64,000 bases of DNA from Auricularia sp. M13 (GCA_037042915.1 CM073197.1:992001-1056000), one strand, 5' to 3'; shown: positions 1 to 11,740, counted from the first letter of the stretch. The notes: generated from the sequence alone by a model not told the origin. Numbers and translations: made by a program.

Positions 1-1088
1 CGGAGAAGGTACGCTTGTGTGGCTGGCTGTCCCGGGTCAGCGTCTGGGTGTGTGTGCGGTGCCAAGCTCTTTGCTCTTTGCTGGCTAGATCTCGAACACG
101 TATCGGCAACTGCTGGAGAAGTACGGTGGTACCGGCGGCAGGGCGTAATGGTAGAGGCATGTGCCAGTGTGGATCGACTGGCGGCTGGGGAGGATGCTGT
201 TGCTGCTGTGAGCCCTTATACTTGGGCTGCTACCGCTGACGCTATATTCGCTGCTTTGGGGAAGTTGTTTCTTTGCTTTGAGTACTTACGCTTATATTTA
301 GACTGAACACAGAGTAATTTTTATCAGTATCACCTGTCTTCGTGCAGCTGGGTGTGATGCTTGGGCTTTGCAATTGCGGGCCTCGAAATGAATTCATTCA
401 GTTGCTCACTGTGCGACCCTCGCCCTCTTTCTCTGACATTAGTTATGGAATCCGAGGCTCCTTACGTCCCTCTATTACAACTCAAGCCCGAAGGGTCGGC
501 AGCCACTGCGTATTCGCTACCCGTCCACCGGCATGTCGACATCGTCGACCGATAGATCTCATCTCATCCGGAATCTGCATTCACATTCTACGGCCCTTAC
601 GATGTTTGTGGTACCTGCGATAGAGTTACCAACGCAGCCGCAGGGTGGAGTAAGTTAACGCATTATCCTTTCATAACTTCGTTTTGCGCCGCGGGCAGGG
701 TTGGAGTTCTTGCAGTCAAAGGATTCCGAAATTAAGGCGTAGGCGTGTTCACATTGACCCGGTGCGAACCGCTGCGGAATTGCATTGTTATAGGAACAGC
801 ACATGAGCCCCAGGCTGGGCGTGAGCGATGCAATGAATCGGAGCGCTATCGGCACAGAGCGCGTATTTTACAGATGATAGCCAGAAAAATGCTCTAAGTC
901 GACTCGTATCGAAATTTTGTACACTTCAGATGCTACAGAAAATTGATCTCTATGCAGGTCAGTACCACTAACGTATTAGTCAGCCATGTCATGTGTTTGA
1001 ATCCCTCGCCCAGTTCGACCGCCTGGTGGACCCGCCGGTGAACCTCCCTACGATACGCGAGCCAGCTAGAAACAAACACCATGAGCTT
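1..1088. other. Left-edge region without a supportable gene
   Basis: Only short open frames occur here and none resembles a known family. Base composition is more even than in the genes to the right. Part of this stretch may be 3' untranslated sequence of the minus-strand glycosidase that ends near 1089, but no signal proves it. Confidence 0.4.
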
Positions 1089-4000
1089 TCAGAACGTCAA
1101 GAAGCAGGTCAGCAGCAAGCACTCACAGTCAGCAATATTCTCCAACTGCCGTCGCGTATCCTGCCCTGCCATACGTCCAAGCACATTCCAAGCAGCATCG
1201 AACCGCCCGGCGCCTTGCTGCTGGGGGCGCTGCTGGCCGACGGCCGGGTGTGCAACATACCCCGACGCATACTGGTAGGGCTGGGTATGCTGGGGAGCAG
1301 GAGCAGCAGCAGCCGGATGCCAGCTCTGCGCGTGTGGCCGCAAGTTTGGATCGTGCCCCGGGACGGCAGGCGGCACTACGGGTCGCGGCAGCAGCGTCGC
1401 CTCAGGGTGCGCGACCGGAAACGCTGGCTGTGCGTGTTGCGGGTGGGGCATGGCGTTCTGCGGCGGGTAGGGGTTGTACGAGTACTGCTGTCCAGCATGC
1501 TGTGTGTACGGTGAAGGATCGCCTGTGCTTGGCATGGGCATTGGCGTAGGACGGGGCTGTTGCAAGGGAAACGGTCGACGAGGGGGCACTTCAGGTGCCT
1601 GGAAATGGGCACCAGTCCCTGCTGGTGGCGGACCCGAAGGTGGAGTGGCAACCTGTTGCGGCGACGCGGGACCGGCGTGTTGATACTCGTAACCACTCGC
1701 TGACACATGATAGCCCTCAATGGGACGCTGAGCATGCTGTCCTGCGCCCTGCGATGGTCTTAAGCTAGGATCGACGAATCCTCCAACCATAGGGGCACCG
1801 GTGGATGCAGGGTTGATCGATGCGCGCCTGAAGTCGCTGCTCAAGCTGTGCACATCAGGCGGGGTACTCTGAACCGGTGGTGGATACGCAGAATGCGGGG
1901 AAGCACTGGACGCAAGAGGCACTGAGTAGCTGGAACCGGCGACAGTCTGATTCCGCCGAAGTTGTGCAGCATAAGCCTGCGTGTTATTTCCAACGGTCTG
2001 GTTTCGTCTGAGCGCGTCGGCAGGCGGTGGAACATGCTCTGAGCGCGAAGGGACAGCCGGCGGCGAAGGCGTGGCCGCGACCTGAGCATCCGCGACGGTT
2101 TGGGTGTGCGAAGGTGCTGGTGACTCTGCGGGAGTAGTCGGGTCTGCTTCGAGAGAATATGGCGGAGGCGCCTCGGTTTGCTCGTCGTCCTCCGGCAGGT
2201 CAGGCATATTAGTTGTCTGGGGCACATGCGATCCGGAGGACGCAGTGGGTTCGGGCTCCTCCTCGTAATGCGGACGGCGCGCCCAGTAGTCATCCAGCTC
2301 TTTCTTCGGGAACGTTTCCATAATCCTGCGCTCGTTGCGCAGTCCTTCGGCAGCCATGCCGACAATGCGCATGTACCTTCTAGCGGTGAGTAACCGACCT
2401 TCTTAGCAACTAGATACACTGACCAGTCTGGTGGTAAGTCGTAGCCGTCAGCATCCAGCGCAAGAAACTCCTCGCCGACAGGCACGCTGCGCTTCGACGA
2501 AACAATTGGAAGAAGAGCCGTTCCTTCGTCGTATCTAGTGGCCGAGATGGTTAGTGCCCGGCGCGCCCGCAATGTTAAGCTTCCACTTACTCATCCCACA
2601 TCGCAGCATAGATGATTCGCGCGCCAGCGCGCCGCGCGTTGTATATCTGCCGCCATAGGAACTTGCCGCCTTCTCGTTTCGCCCAATTGGCAGGTTGCTT
2701 CTTGTTCGACAAATAATACGCCTATAAGCCCAAGTCAATGTATTGCCGGCGACGCCACGAAGAGCTGCAATACGCACAGACATGCCGGGAAACACGACGG
2801 GCACGTAGTCAATCTTGCGACCGAAGGAGTTGACCTTGATGGACTCGAAGTCGTCCTTGATCTTCACCGCTGCATACTCATCCGCCGACTCTATGTCGTC
2901 GTAGCGGCCAACAGTCCACGGCGAGATCGCGTCAAAGTGGTCGTAGTACACGTCAATCCAACGCGGGTCGCCATCCTGGTCGCCAGATAGCGAGGCCCAA
3001 TGAGTTGGTGTGCCGGCCATCTGCAGCGGGGCATACTTCAGCATCTGGGGAAGGCTTGAAGTGGAATACACCTACTACGTATGCGCCGCCCGGCGTTACG
3101 GACTTCAGAAACTGCACTATTGCCGCGATTTCCATGGGATCCTGCCCTGAATCATAGAAACCCACACCTGCGCCAGTATTAACTCGCGGAAGAACCGTTG
3201 CAATAAATGGCGAACCCCAGAGGCCTATGACGGGCTTTCCATCTTCGCGCAAGTAGTTGGGCGAGTCTAGTATTTTCTTGTCGTGAAGGAGATGCATCCA
3301 GTCGACCTCAACAGATCGTCGCAGCCGGTCAGGCTTGCTGCCAGAGAAATCGTACCTGGGCATCATGTCAGATTTCCAATTGAATGTAATTAATGAACAC
3401 CCGATACGCACATAATGGCAAACACCCTGTCTTCGGCCTCGGCGGCCTCGCGAACGCGGTCGCCTATCTCGTCGCGGAACCTCATTAGATCGACTTGAGT
3501 TCCCTACAACGAGTCTGGGCCTCGAGCTGTCGGGTAAACCGCATAGATGATACGCACGCTTTCATTCCCATCTATCTCCAGATGCGTCGTGAAGCGCTGG
3601 AGGAACGCGCCGTCGACACCGTGCTCGGCCATCCAGTGAAAATGTCTATGACGCGTCAGCACAAGCACAAGCGCCGGGACTGAATGACGATGCCTGACCG
3701 TCTAACGGTGCGAGGATGTCGCGACGAGAACAGCTTGGCCGGGAACCCATCCGCGTAATGAAGACCTGGAGCCGTGTAAAGCTCCTCTTCCGAATATCCA
3801 GCAGTATCGGGCCAAAGTCGATATTCGGTCGTTTGTTGGGCTTTGTGCTGTTCATCGGCTCGGTGAACCAGTGGACCCAACCATGATGACCTGGCCATTG
3901 GTAATGGTTAATTTAATTGTGGACTGCAGCAATCTGGGGCTACGGACCGCGATGAATGGGTGGCCCGTCGCCAGCGCCTGTTGCACAACGTCAGACAAAG

Positions 4001-4160
4001 TCGTTACATCATAATTCCAATGCGCACATTGGAACCTTCAGCGCAGTGCATCAGTAAGGATTGCGTGAGCAGCAGCGAGTCCCTTACCAGCCTTGATATC
4101 CCACGAGAAGCTTGTCTTGAATCGTTGTAGGATTTGCTCTGCCAAGCGCCCGAAGCCCAT
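1089..4160 (-). CDS. GH99-like (xylosidase/arabinosidase-type) glycosidase with proline-rich tail
   Basis: A 12-exon model reads through the GH99-like fold: exons 4160-4088, 4035-4028, 3977-3948, 3890-3699, 3645-3558, 3503-3412, 3355-3216, 3167-3079, 3020-2778, 2721-2591, 2534-2424 and 2376-1089. Recognisable blocks in order are VGYQGW, WVHWFTEP, HFHWMAEHGVDGAFLQRF, FAIMYDFSG, VDWMHLL and MWDEYDEGTA. The catalytic-type domain ends near the last intron. The final exon adds about 400 residues rich in Pro, Gln, Ser and Ala, probably disordered. One base appears to be missing at about 3813-3815 (IDF|WPDTAGYSEEEL). The N-terminus is unresolved: a signal-peptide-like ORF starts at 4444 (MRPPNALARSVLLVFAAQAL) and may be the first exon, which would make the product secreted. 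Family assignment rests on remembered family motifs; the substrate is unknown. Confidence 0.8.
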
Positions 4161-4558
4161 GATCAGCACATATGATTGCACTCGACCGGACGCGCGCACC
4201 TGCGCAGACGGCGGCTAGACTGTGTATCCATGAACTGCGAGTCTTTGCTAAGTGCGCTTGGTGGCAAGAGGCAGAGAGGGTGTTTGAGGGGACGAGTCGC
4301 CGGGTCTGAGTTGGCTACGCGTGGCTTAGTCTTCATCGGTCCATCTGTCACTAATCTCCGCGCACCGCAAACGTCGCGGGCTGCCAGCGCTTGTGCAGCG
4401 AACACCAGCAGTACGCTGCGTGCGAGCGCGTTCGGCGGGCGCATGAGGTAGGGACGAGAAGAAGGAGGAGAGAGTTGCCTGCGGGCGAGAGAAGACGCGG
4501 TCTGCGCTAATGCGACCTACGACTAGGTTGTATTCCGCACGACCTACGCTCGATCTCA

Positions 4559-5558
4559 TCACAACGCGGCAAGTCCGATAACCTCCTGCCAGTCGAAGCG
4601 ATCTGGCTCCTCGTGAAATTTATGCAGCAGCGCGGCCCGCGAGGCATCCCGCGCGCCAGTCAGGTAGAACCGCTGCAGGCCTAGGCAGAGCAGTCGTGCG
4701 TCCTCTTGCGACAGTATCGGTCGCCGTTAGCAGCAGTGATCTCCCCGCGCGTTAGCACGATCCCGTGTGAGCGGGTGAGGTCGGTGTAATTCGTAAAGGC
4801 CAAATGCGGATGGGCGTACGTCTGTCGAAGTTTATATTCGGCGAGCGATGTGAGGAGCATCGTCGTTCTGATTCTTTGTGGTGGCATTTCTCGATGAGGC
4901 GTAGGCCGGCGGCGCGTCAGGCGCGTCTGTTTGTGGTGGTCGGCGCAAAGGACGGATAACGAACTGCCTCCGCCAACATTTCCTCGTACGAAGATACCGG
5001 AATGACCGCAGAGAGATAGCCTCTTCCTGTATCCCCGGATTTGCACTGTGGTATGCGGTCCACAACGGGGCAATGTCCGAGGAGGTAGGGCTGTGCAATA
5101 CACGATCGAGTCCATGAATTCAGCTAGAGCCTATGGAACGCGTAGCTTCAGACAAGTCGTTCATTCTATCACAGACAGCACCGCCAACCCACCTTTACGG
5201 TAAGCATCCATTCTTACCACAGGCGGCGAGTTAACTTTTGGGATGGAGCCTACTGTCGGCTGTGCAGCAGGCTGAGCAGCAGCGGCCATGGTGTCGGACT
5301 GCGTTGAGACTTTCCATCTTGGACTTGAATTCTTCAATGTCCTTGAGCCCATCGAGCCCATCCCTGCGGAATATTTCTTGCTTGGAGCACGAGTAGAGAC
5401 TAGCACTGTTCGAGACGTTTCCGCACTTTCTCAGCGTATTTCTCGGCCAAGCGCGATTCAGACGCGCTTCCTAGCCACCTTCGAGTGTGGCGCTTGGCAG
5501 CCAGGACGGAGCGTCGAGCAAGGGCGCCATTGCAGGTCCGTAAGATGACGGTGTTCAT
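4559..5558 (-). pseudogene. ATP11: ATP11, mitochondrial F1-ATPase assembly chaperone, frame disrupted
   Basis: Atp11 holds the F1 beta subunit during assembly of ATP synthase in the mitochondrial matrix. The start at 5558 gives a basic, Ser/Arg-rich presequence (MNTVILRTCNGALARRSV), followed by EKYAEKVRKRLEQ across an intron. Later family blocks are IAPLWTAYH, YLSAVIPVSSYEEMLAEA, TSLAEYKLRQTYAHPHLAF, IVLTRGEIT and a C-terminal LSQEDARLLCLGLQRFYL, with the stop at 4559. These blocks lie in different frames. Shifts are needed near 5110, 5033, 4948 and 4714, and the block before TSLAEYKL looks short. For an essential, normally single-copy gene this means either consensus errors or a decayed copy. 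I call it pseudogene only because the frame is broken as given. Confidence 0.75.
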
Positions 5559-5758
5559 GTTTTTAGCGTGGCCGCGGGATGAGTCGGCCCGCGCCGCCGA
5601 CGGCGGTGTCTGGCGCCCAAGTTAAGTCTCCGCTTTGGTGGCAACGTTAACCTCCGAGTCCCACCCTCACCGCCTATATGAAAAGTACGTTCAACGAATG
5701 GACGCATTAACGATAATTTTACCTGGCCTGCTCACTTGATATTCTTACCGGTTACTCA

Positions 5759-7791
5759 GATTCAACCATCACCTGGGAGGAGTACTCCTGGAGCGCGGAA
5801 AACTGGAAGCGATTCAGCAAGTGGGACGAATTTCTCAGTACATGGTGGGGAAACCGCGAGCGTATCCAGCGAGCGCGTGCAGAAAGAGCAATCCAACTAC
5901 CTCGTTCTCTATTCCAGTTTTTCTGCCTGCGCGACGACACCAATGGATGCGTTCTTCTGCACGGTGACACGGAGCGAACAATATCCAGAGTCGAGCAGGC
6001 ATCTCAGGCTCGGCGCGACGGCGTTCTGGTTACAGGCCAGTCCGGCATCGGTGAGTTACATTCCATGGCATCGTGATGTCGAGCAGCTCATCTCGCACCA
6101 GGAAAGTCGTACTTCTTGTTGTACTTGCTGGTGGTCTGCCGATTCTCGAACCGGCGCCGTGCTTTTCAAGAGCATGGATGCGACTTACATCTTCACCGGT
6201 GCCGGTGTATGGATTTCGAGCGGATATCTCACCATCCGCGACATCCCACACGTCAAAGTCGATACCCCACGATCTGAGCACAAGGATAAGCGCATATGGG
6301 TTCTTATTGATTCAGGCTTCGTGGAGGAAGACCCTCCGGCGTCTCTGTTCTCGAGCAGCATCACCTTCGCTGTATATGCCTCCCCACCCAATCGCAAGCG
6401 CTATCATGGTTGGGAAAAGCATAACTTTCCGCTCCACGTGGTCATGGAGACTTGGGATGTGCCGGATCTCGAGAGATGGGAGCAGTACGTTATTCAATGC
6501 AGCTATATTGACGTCCGCCCCTAATAACTTATTCAAGATTGTGTTCCCCTTGTCCTCTCCACTTTCTCAGCAGAAACTCATCGAAGCTATTGCGGAGGCG
6601 GGTCCGTGTCCTCGCGACGTTTACGGCTTGATCATCGACAAAAGGCAGCAGAATTACTGGGCGGACTCGGTTATCAGGTGCATTTGGACCTCAGAAGATC
6701 TACGGCGTTACCTTTTGACTGTCGTGACTTGCTCTGGCGCAGAATCGTCTTCCGACTGCATATTTGCGGTGCATCGCGCTGCAGAAATCGCGCCGCCCAA
6801 ACATGTCAGTAGCGATCTCATGATCGTCGACTTCCTGTCTCCCCGGATCGCCAAACGTATGAGGTCCTTCTGCACCAGTCTCCGCTATGAAGACGCTCAG
6901 GGGCTCATTCAGCTGTGTCGCACAAGGCCGGAAAGCTCTTTGCTCGCGGCGTTCATATGGGAGTCCATCTGCCGCGCTGTGCTCCGCGTCGACCGTCCGC
7001 CAAGTGATGCGAAAGCGGTAGGAGAACTCAGGCGCATGCGTCAGGCTGTATCGACAAGGTCCTCTGAGTCGGAGACCACTACTTTCTTTGACAACACGCT
7101 TACCCCGGGCGTGCAAGACCCCACAATCATCTGCGCCACCGAGCGCGGAGTCATCTCGCTTGACCAGTTTTCCCCCAAGCTCTCGTTCGCTTCGCCCGAA
7201 ACGACCCCTGCCAGTGCCGTCGAGCGCCTCCCACTCCATCCGCGCGTGTTGCAGGCCTACGACGAGACGACGCTTGTAGACGTCTCACCCGACGACACAG
7301 ACAAGCTCTTTGTCCCGAAGGCAACTGTGGGCGACAACCCGCTGTTCGATGCATTCTTCTTTGAGGTCACCAGGCAAGGTCCCGGCGGATCCGCTGTCCT
7401 ATGGGTCTTCCGGTTCGCCGCACCGCAGTTCAAGCCACGCGGCGACATCGACGTCGACCAGATCGATCCCCTCGCGATGCTCATCGGAAATGCAAGGAAC
7501 GCCGGCTACGAGCTGGCCGTCAAGTACGTTCTGGTGGCGCCCCAGCGCGAGGGCGTATCCGTCGGTTGGCAACTCCCCAGGAGCTTGACTGAGGATGCAT
7601 CCTGGTCGACGACTGCAGCGGAGGTCTACGCCCAATATATTGATATTGGCGATAACTCGACGATATGGCCGACGCGTTTGGCCCTGGCAGACACTACGTT
7701 CCGCTCGCTCTATCCTCTTGATATCCTTTTCCATCCCGGCGTCGTAACTTATTCCCATTTACTGTGTATGTTACCTCAAGTTCGCGGTTAA
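5759..7791 (+). CDS. CRN-like / STAND-type P-loop protein
   Basis: The first clear exon begins after an acceptor at 5758 with TWEEYSWSAENWKRFSKWDE. It leads to a Walker A motif, VLVTGQSGIGKSYFLLYLL, split by an intron at about 6051-6101. Later blocks include KDKRIWVLIDSGF (Walker B-like) and a large C-terminal exon from about 6538 to the stop at 7791. This layout, a P-loop following a basic Trp-rich leader and a long C-terminal domain, matches the Crinkler-RHS-like (CRN) proteins abundant in agaricomycetes. These are proposed to act in conflicts or in host interaction; the role here is unknown. The frame changes between YLLVVCRFSNR and AVLFKSMDATYIF at about 6157-6165, so one base may be missing. 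The N-terminal exon and start codon were not found. The family call is moderately sure; the function is inference. Confidence 0.55.
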
Positions 7792-8483
7792 TCAAATGGT
7801 TCGCAGGCACGAGAAAGCTGATGCTCCCGTGATCACAATCGAAGCTGAGTTGAGGGACGAAGAGTCGCGGACGTTGACAGGTAATGCTGACCGCCAAAGC
7901 CAGCGCACATGTTCCATGAGAAGAGAGGCTGTATGCGGGGCACGAAGGCTGCTAGGCAGCGGTTTGATGACGGTTGTACTGGATTTCGACTGAAAGGTCG
8001 GCGTATTATCGAGGCTAGAAATCGACATCCGGCTGCTTGTCAAGCAAGAAAGAATCAGCGTGCCGAATCATCGTGGCCGGTCCATTTCAATCGACAAAGC
8101 AAAATTGAGGAGGCGTTTCCCTGGGCGACGAAGTGGCCATGGTCATCCACTGAGCGCCTGTTGGGCCGGCGCCATGTCAGGCTAAAGGTTATGCAACGAC
8201 GGCCGTAATTCCAATGCTACCAGAGTGGCGCGAAAGCAGATATCCCACGAGAATGTTATTTTCATCGGTTGAGGATGTGATATATCGAGGGTCCAAGCCT
8301 GCGCATCGCGCGAAACGGTAGAAGTGCCGAAGAGACTGTCGGATTGAGCATCTCGAGCGCGTGTGTCGCGGATTCGAGCAAGTAGAGAACGAGCAGGACC
8401 GGAACGCATAGCACATTTCAACCAGCTGAAGTTCGTCTGATAATGAGATTGAGACGGCTCGTATCTGCTATGCGGTCGACAGC
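7792..8483. other. Spacer downstream of the CRN-like gene
   Basis: Short overlapping frames occur on both strands, without family resemblance or convincing splice structure. The CRN-like gene could have further 3' exons here, but nothing supports a specific model. Confidence 0.35.
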
Positions 8484-8645
8484 AAGGCGGCGGCGGAGGC
8501 GCTAGCACGCAACGCGCCTTCGTGGAAGCTCCTGCTGGTTGTGGGGCTTGTTATCATTTCGACAGTTGGTTATTGTAGACGCCGTGGTGTACCCACCTTC
8601 GCAGAAGAAGAGTTCTTTTCTTCAGCTACCGTTGTAGAATTATAG
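8484..8645 (+). CDS. Possible 3' exon encoding a C-terminal membrane helix
   Basis: A plus-strand frame reads an Ala-rich stretch, then a hydrophobic helix (WKLLLVVGLVIISTVGY), then a CRRRG cluster and an acidic tail ending at a stop near 8645. A helix followed by positive residues is typical of a tail-anchored or type I membrane protein. The upstream part of the gene is not recognised. It could be the last exon of the preceding CRN-like gene or an independent small gene. This is a weak call from composition only. Confidence 0.25.
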   Translation, partial: KAAAEALARNAPSWKLLLVVGLVIISTVGYCRRRGVPTFAEEEFFSSATVVEL

Positions 8646-9242
8646 ACTTTGGGGGTGGAGCCGAGGTCGCTCGGCTTAGACAAAGCAGAAGCTGTAGTAG
8701 GCGTCGATAGACGTTGGGTTACGCCTTCTCCGTGCGCGCCTCGAGATCTGCTATGCCTCAGGCGCAGCCTACTAAGTAGGCGGCGCTTCTTGATATGCGT
8801 GACTGCAAGGTTCTAGTGCAAGGTCTTTCGCGCTTTCCTTGCTCATCTCTCGGCATGCTGCCCGACTGGCGCGCCAGCAAGCGTGAAGGTAGACGGAGCC
8901 TCGCGCAAGAGTACCATTGTAGGTGCACAGTCGCAGCGCGCGTATTATGATGAGGTTCATCTTGCGTCTTGCCCGCGGAGGTCTCCGAGAAACCAGATCG
9001 CTCCCGAACCGGGCGCCTGATCCATTGACGTTTCCAGTAAATGCGCGATGCGAGCGTCGCAATGCTGGCCCAAAAGCTGATCACGCGAACACAACAGTGG
9101 ATCAAATAGGGCCTGCACACAACAGCGTTGTACATAATCTAACCCGCTTTGCTGACGCTCGTCTCAGGCTCAGCCGGCGAGAAGCGAAGAGCAACACACA
9201 GCAAAAAGCGCGCTCCAAACCCCACTGCAACATCTCCACGCT
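8646..9242. other. Intergenic, nothing recognised
   Basis: Short frames on both strands (for example a minus-strand one at 9135-8758) show no domain, no conserved motif and no consistent splice signals. Confidence 0.4.
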
Positions 9243-9800
9243 CTAAGACGGCGGCGGCGGCGGCGGCGGTGGTGCAGCGGGTCCGGGCAGCGTCCCAGAC
9301 CACCCTTCATCGGTATAGGGAAAGGGGTGGACCGCAGCCGGCGGTGGATCACCAGGTATCGGCGGGAGCGGCATGGGGGCTACGGCATCGCTGCCAATGC
9401 GAAAGCCCTCCAGGCTGGCTGGAACGCGTGGCGAGGCCGATGGTGGCGCTGTGCTTGGCGTAGGAGCGGGAGTCATGAGTGCAGTGCGCGATGTGGGAAG
9501 TCGGCGCTTGCAGACGAAAAAGTGGTCCTGGGCTTCTTGGAGATCGAGGAACGGCGACGAGCAAATGATGCAGCGAAACTCTGAGACAATAAACATGAGG
9601 AGAGTGAGACGCGGACGGTTGCCACCTACGTTGAACGAACGGTTCGGTGCGACCAACGGTACTGGTGGGGTGCGCGCGATGTTGAGACTGGATGACGCCG
9701 CAATAATCAGATAAGTTTATGTCGAAGTGAGAGACGACAATGGGCTAACCTGAAATCCTCCAGAGGGGGGCGAGCTCATGAGGTGAGACGGAGGAGGCAT
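9243..9800 (-). CDS. Small proline-rich C2HC zinc-finger protein
   Basis: Three exons join cleanly. The ATG at 9800 opens MPPPSHLMSSPPSGGFQ; a middle exon follows; the third begins QQFRCIICSSPF. The third exon carries a single finger with spacing C-x2-C-x12-H-x3-C. The rest is Pro/Ala/Thr-rich and ends with GWSGTLPGP followed by polyproline encoded by a GGC-type repeat (9248-9275 on the plus strand). The finger spacing and the W-[ST]-G-x-L-P-G-P tail recur in the plus-strand gene at 13315-14216, so the two look like paralogs. A nucleic-acid or protein-binding role is likely from the finger, but no target can be named. Confidence 0.6.
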
Positions 9801-10530
9801 TGCGACGCTATGCAACTTATACGCAGGTTCGTGCCTGACGTCAAGAAAAATGGACGAGCGTGCACTCCGCCAGCCCGCTTCATATCAGCGACGATGGCAT
9901 GGTGGCGACTGAATTCTGCGCAGAAGGTCCAGCATGAAATTGATTGGTGAATCTGGCGATGAGGCCAGAAAGAGGAGCCCGTCCAAGCTTCAAGCAGAGG
10001 GATGCGGATCCTGACTATGCACGGGTCATGTGGCCAGTAAGTAGTGGCGGGCAGACGCTCAGGCGCTGAGGCGCGAGATAACGACGGTTTGAGTGGGATA
10101 CAAGAAGCGCCTGTCAGTGTCCACGCATGACGCGAGCGCCTGGCGTTCCATCTGTTGGAAATTTCGGGCAGAGGCCTTTTCGGGACGGCGAGAGCAACGG
10201 CTGGCGGAGCAACGGCCGGCCGTTCAGGACATAGAGCTCTGGCCAGCGTGCCGCAGCCTCGCGTTCGTCGTCGCTGGGCCCGGGCGGGCAGAACTGTGGC
10301 TGATTCAATAAATGAGCGTCCGATCCACGCCTGTCATCCGTCCGCTAGGTATAGTCTCGGTGCTACCAGAACTCGCCAAAGCATGCCATTAAGCGCGGCC
10401 AGCATTTGTTGCACAGAGACAACCATGCGGAGGCCTGCGCCCTTGCAGCCCGTTGTGGGAAGAGACATCGCGGACACCGCGCCTTTACACTCCGCCGCCC
10501 GCCTCGTCCCCTCGTGCGCTTGCAGCACCC
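9801..10530. other. Divergent upstream region between the C2HC gene and the membrane-protein gene
   Basis: About 730 bp separates the two start codons. Scattered open frames occur but none is convincing. No clear TATA box or repeat was seen. Confidence 0.4.
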
Positions 10531-11740
10531 ATGCTTGCCGCAGGACACATTCTCGCTCTGGCAATTTTTTGCTCGTACTTGACGCTGATTATCTTTCTCT
10601 TCATACTCATTCTGCGCTCCATCGAATGGCGCGGGCCTCGACGTAAGGGTCGGGAGGCCGTCGTATACGGGTCCCTGGCTGTCTTGTCGCTCGCCCACAC
10701 TTGGTACTGTGCGTCAGCCACCCTGCGCTCTTGCTGCTCTGTTTCCGAAGGCTGATCATATCCCAGACATGATCAAGTTCCTGATAGTGAGGCTGAATAC
10801 ACTGCAGGAACGGCAAACATAGCTCTAAGACTAATTTGCTTGCAGTGGAGTAAGCACGAGTTCGAATCCCGAAGCTCGACAAGCGCACAATCATCGTCGC
10901 TGGCCCGCCTGGCCGACTGGCTCGTACAGACGCGTCTTTTTGAGCAGGCCTGGTTCGCAGTCTGCGACGGGCCGTGGAACTGGCTCTGGAGCGAGCAACT
11001 GTGCCTATTCACTGCGGGCGCATGGACCGTCTTCCTGTACGTCGAAAGTGAGGATCTCCACGCGCTGCTCCCTTCACCTGCTCGCACGCTGACAGGCTCA
11101 AGGCCGCAGATCCCGAGTCGCGCTGCCCTGGGCGTACATGCTGCTAGGGCAGCTGGTCGCGATTAGTGTCGCCTCCAACCTCTTCTACCTCGCGCTTGCT
11201 GTGTCGCCGCGGATCGCAGGACGTGATCGTGCCCATATGCGGGTGCCCGCCTCTCTCTGGATGTGCGTCGCTGTCGCCCTCGTGAGCGTGTACACGTCGC
11301 CGGCCCTGCTGCACTCGCACTTCTTGTCCAACCTGTTGGTCATGCATGGCGCCATCACGCTTCCCTTGCTTCCCCTTCCCGGCAAGCTTCGCAGCACGGG
11401 CATGCTCCCCGCATCAGTCGTCTACTGGTCGATTGCCTGCGCTGCGCTGCTCATTCGTATGGGGACTCTACGCAACGTCTTTGCTAAAGCTGCCGGCGCA
11501 CCGCTGTCCCGCATTCCACATGATGCATGGAGTTCATTGCACTCCCACCCTGCTCAGTCTTCAATTGGCTGGGACATCGTCTGGACTACCTTGTCTTTCG
11601 CGGTGTATGAGTTCCTGGAACGGGGTGCCTGCTGGACTGCTCTCTTTGCTCCCGTCATCTCGGTTGGCGTTGTAGCGCCATGCACGCTTGCAGCGGGACA
11701 ACCTCGGCTCCCGCATAGCGCTCGAGATAAGACAGCGTGA
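10531..11740 (+). CDS. Multi-pass integral membrane protein of unknown family
   Basis: Four exons join in frame from the ATG at 10531. The N-terminal hydrophobic segment (LALAIFCSYLTLIIFLFILI) is followed by about six to seven more membrane segments, among them WSEQLCLFTAGAWTVFLYVE, WAYMLLGQLVAISVASNLFY and ASVVYWSIACAALLI. The product is about 350 residues and ends at the stop at 11740. Splice joins are HTWY|YMIKFLI|WSKHEFES and VES|RRSRVALPWAY. Short conserved-looking loops contain Trp, Glu and Arg, such as RLFEQAWFAVCDGPW. I do not recognise the family; it could be a transporter or receptor-like scaffold. The frame is intact, unlike several neighbours. Confidence 0.7.

Noticed and set aside
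993-1549. Plus-strand frames of 99-173 residues
   Set aside because: Antisense to the Pro/Gln-rich tail exon of the GH99-like gene; no domain or splice structure.
10856-10885. GTTCGAATCCCG resembling a tRNA T-loop
   Set aside because: It lies in frame inside an exon of the membrane-protein gene and no acceptor stem, D-arm or anticodon arm can be folded around it.
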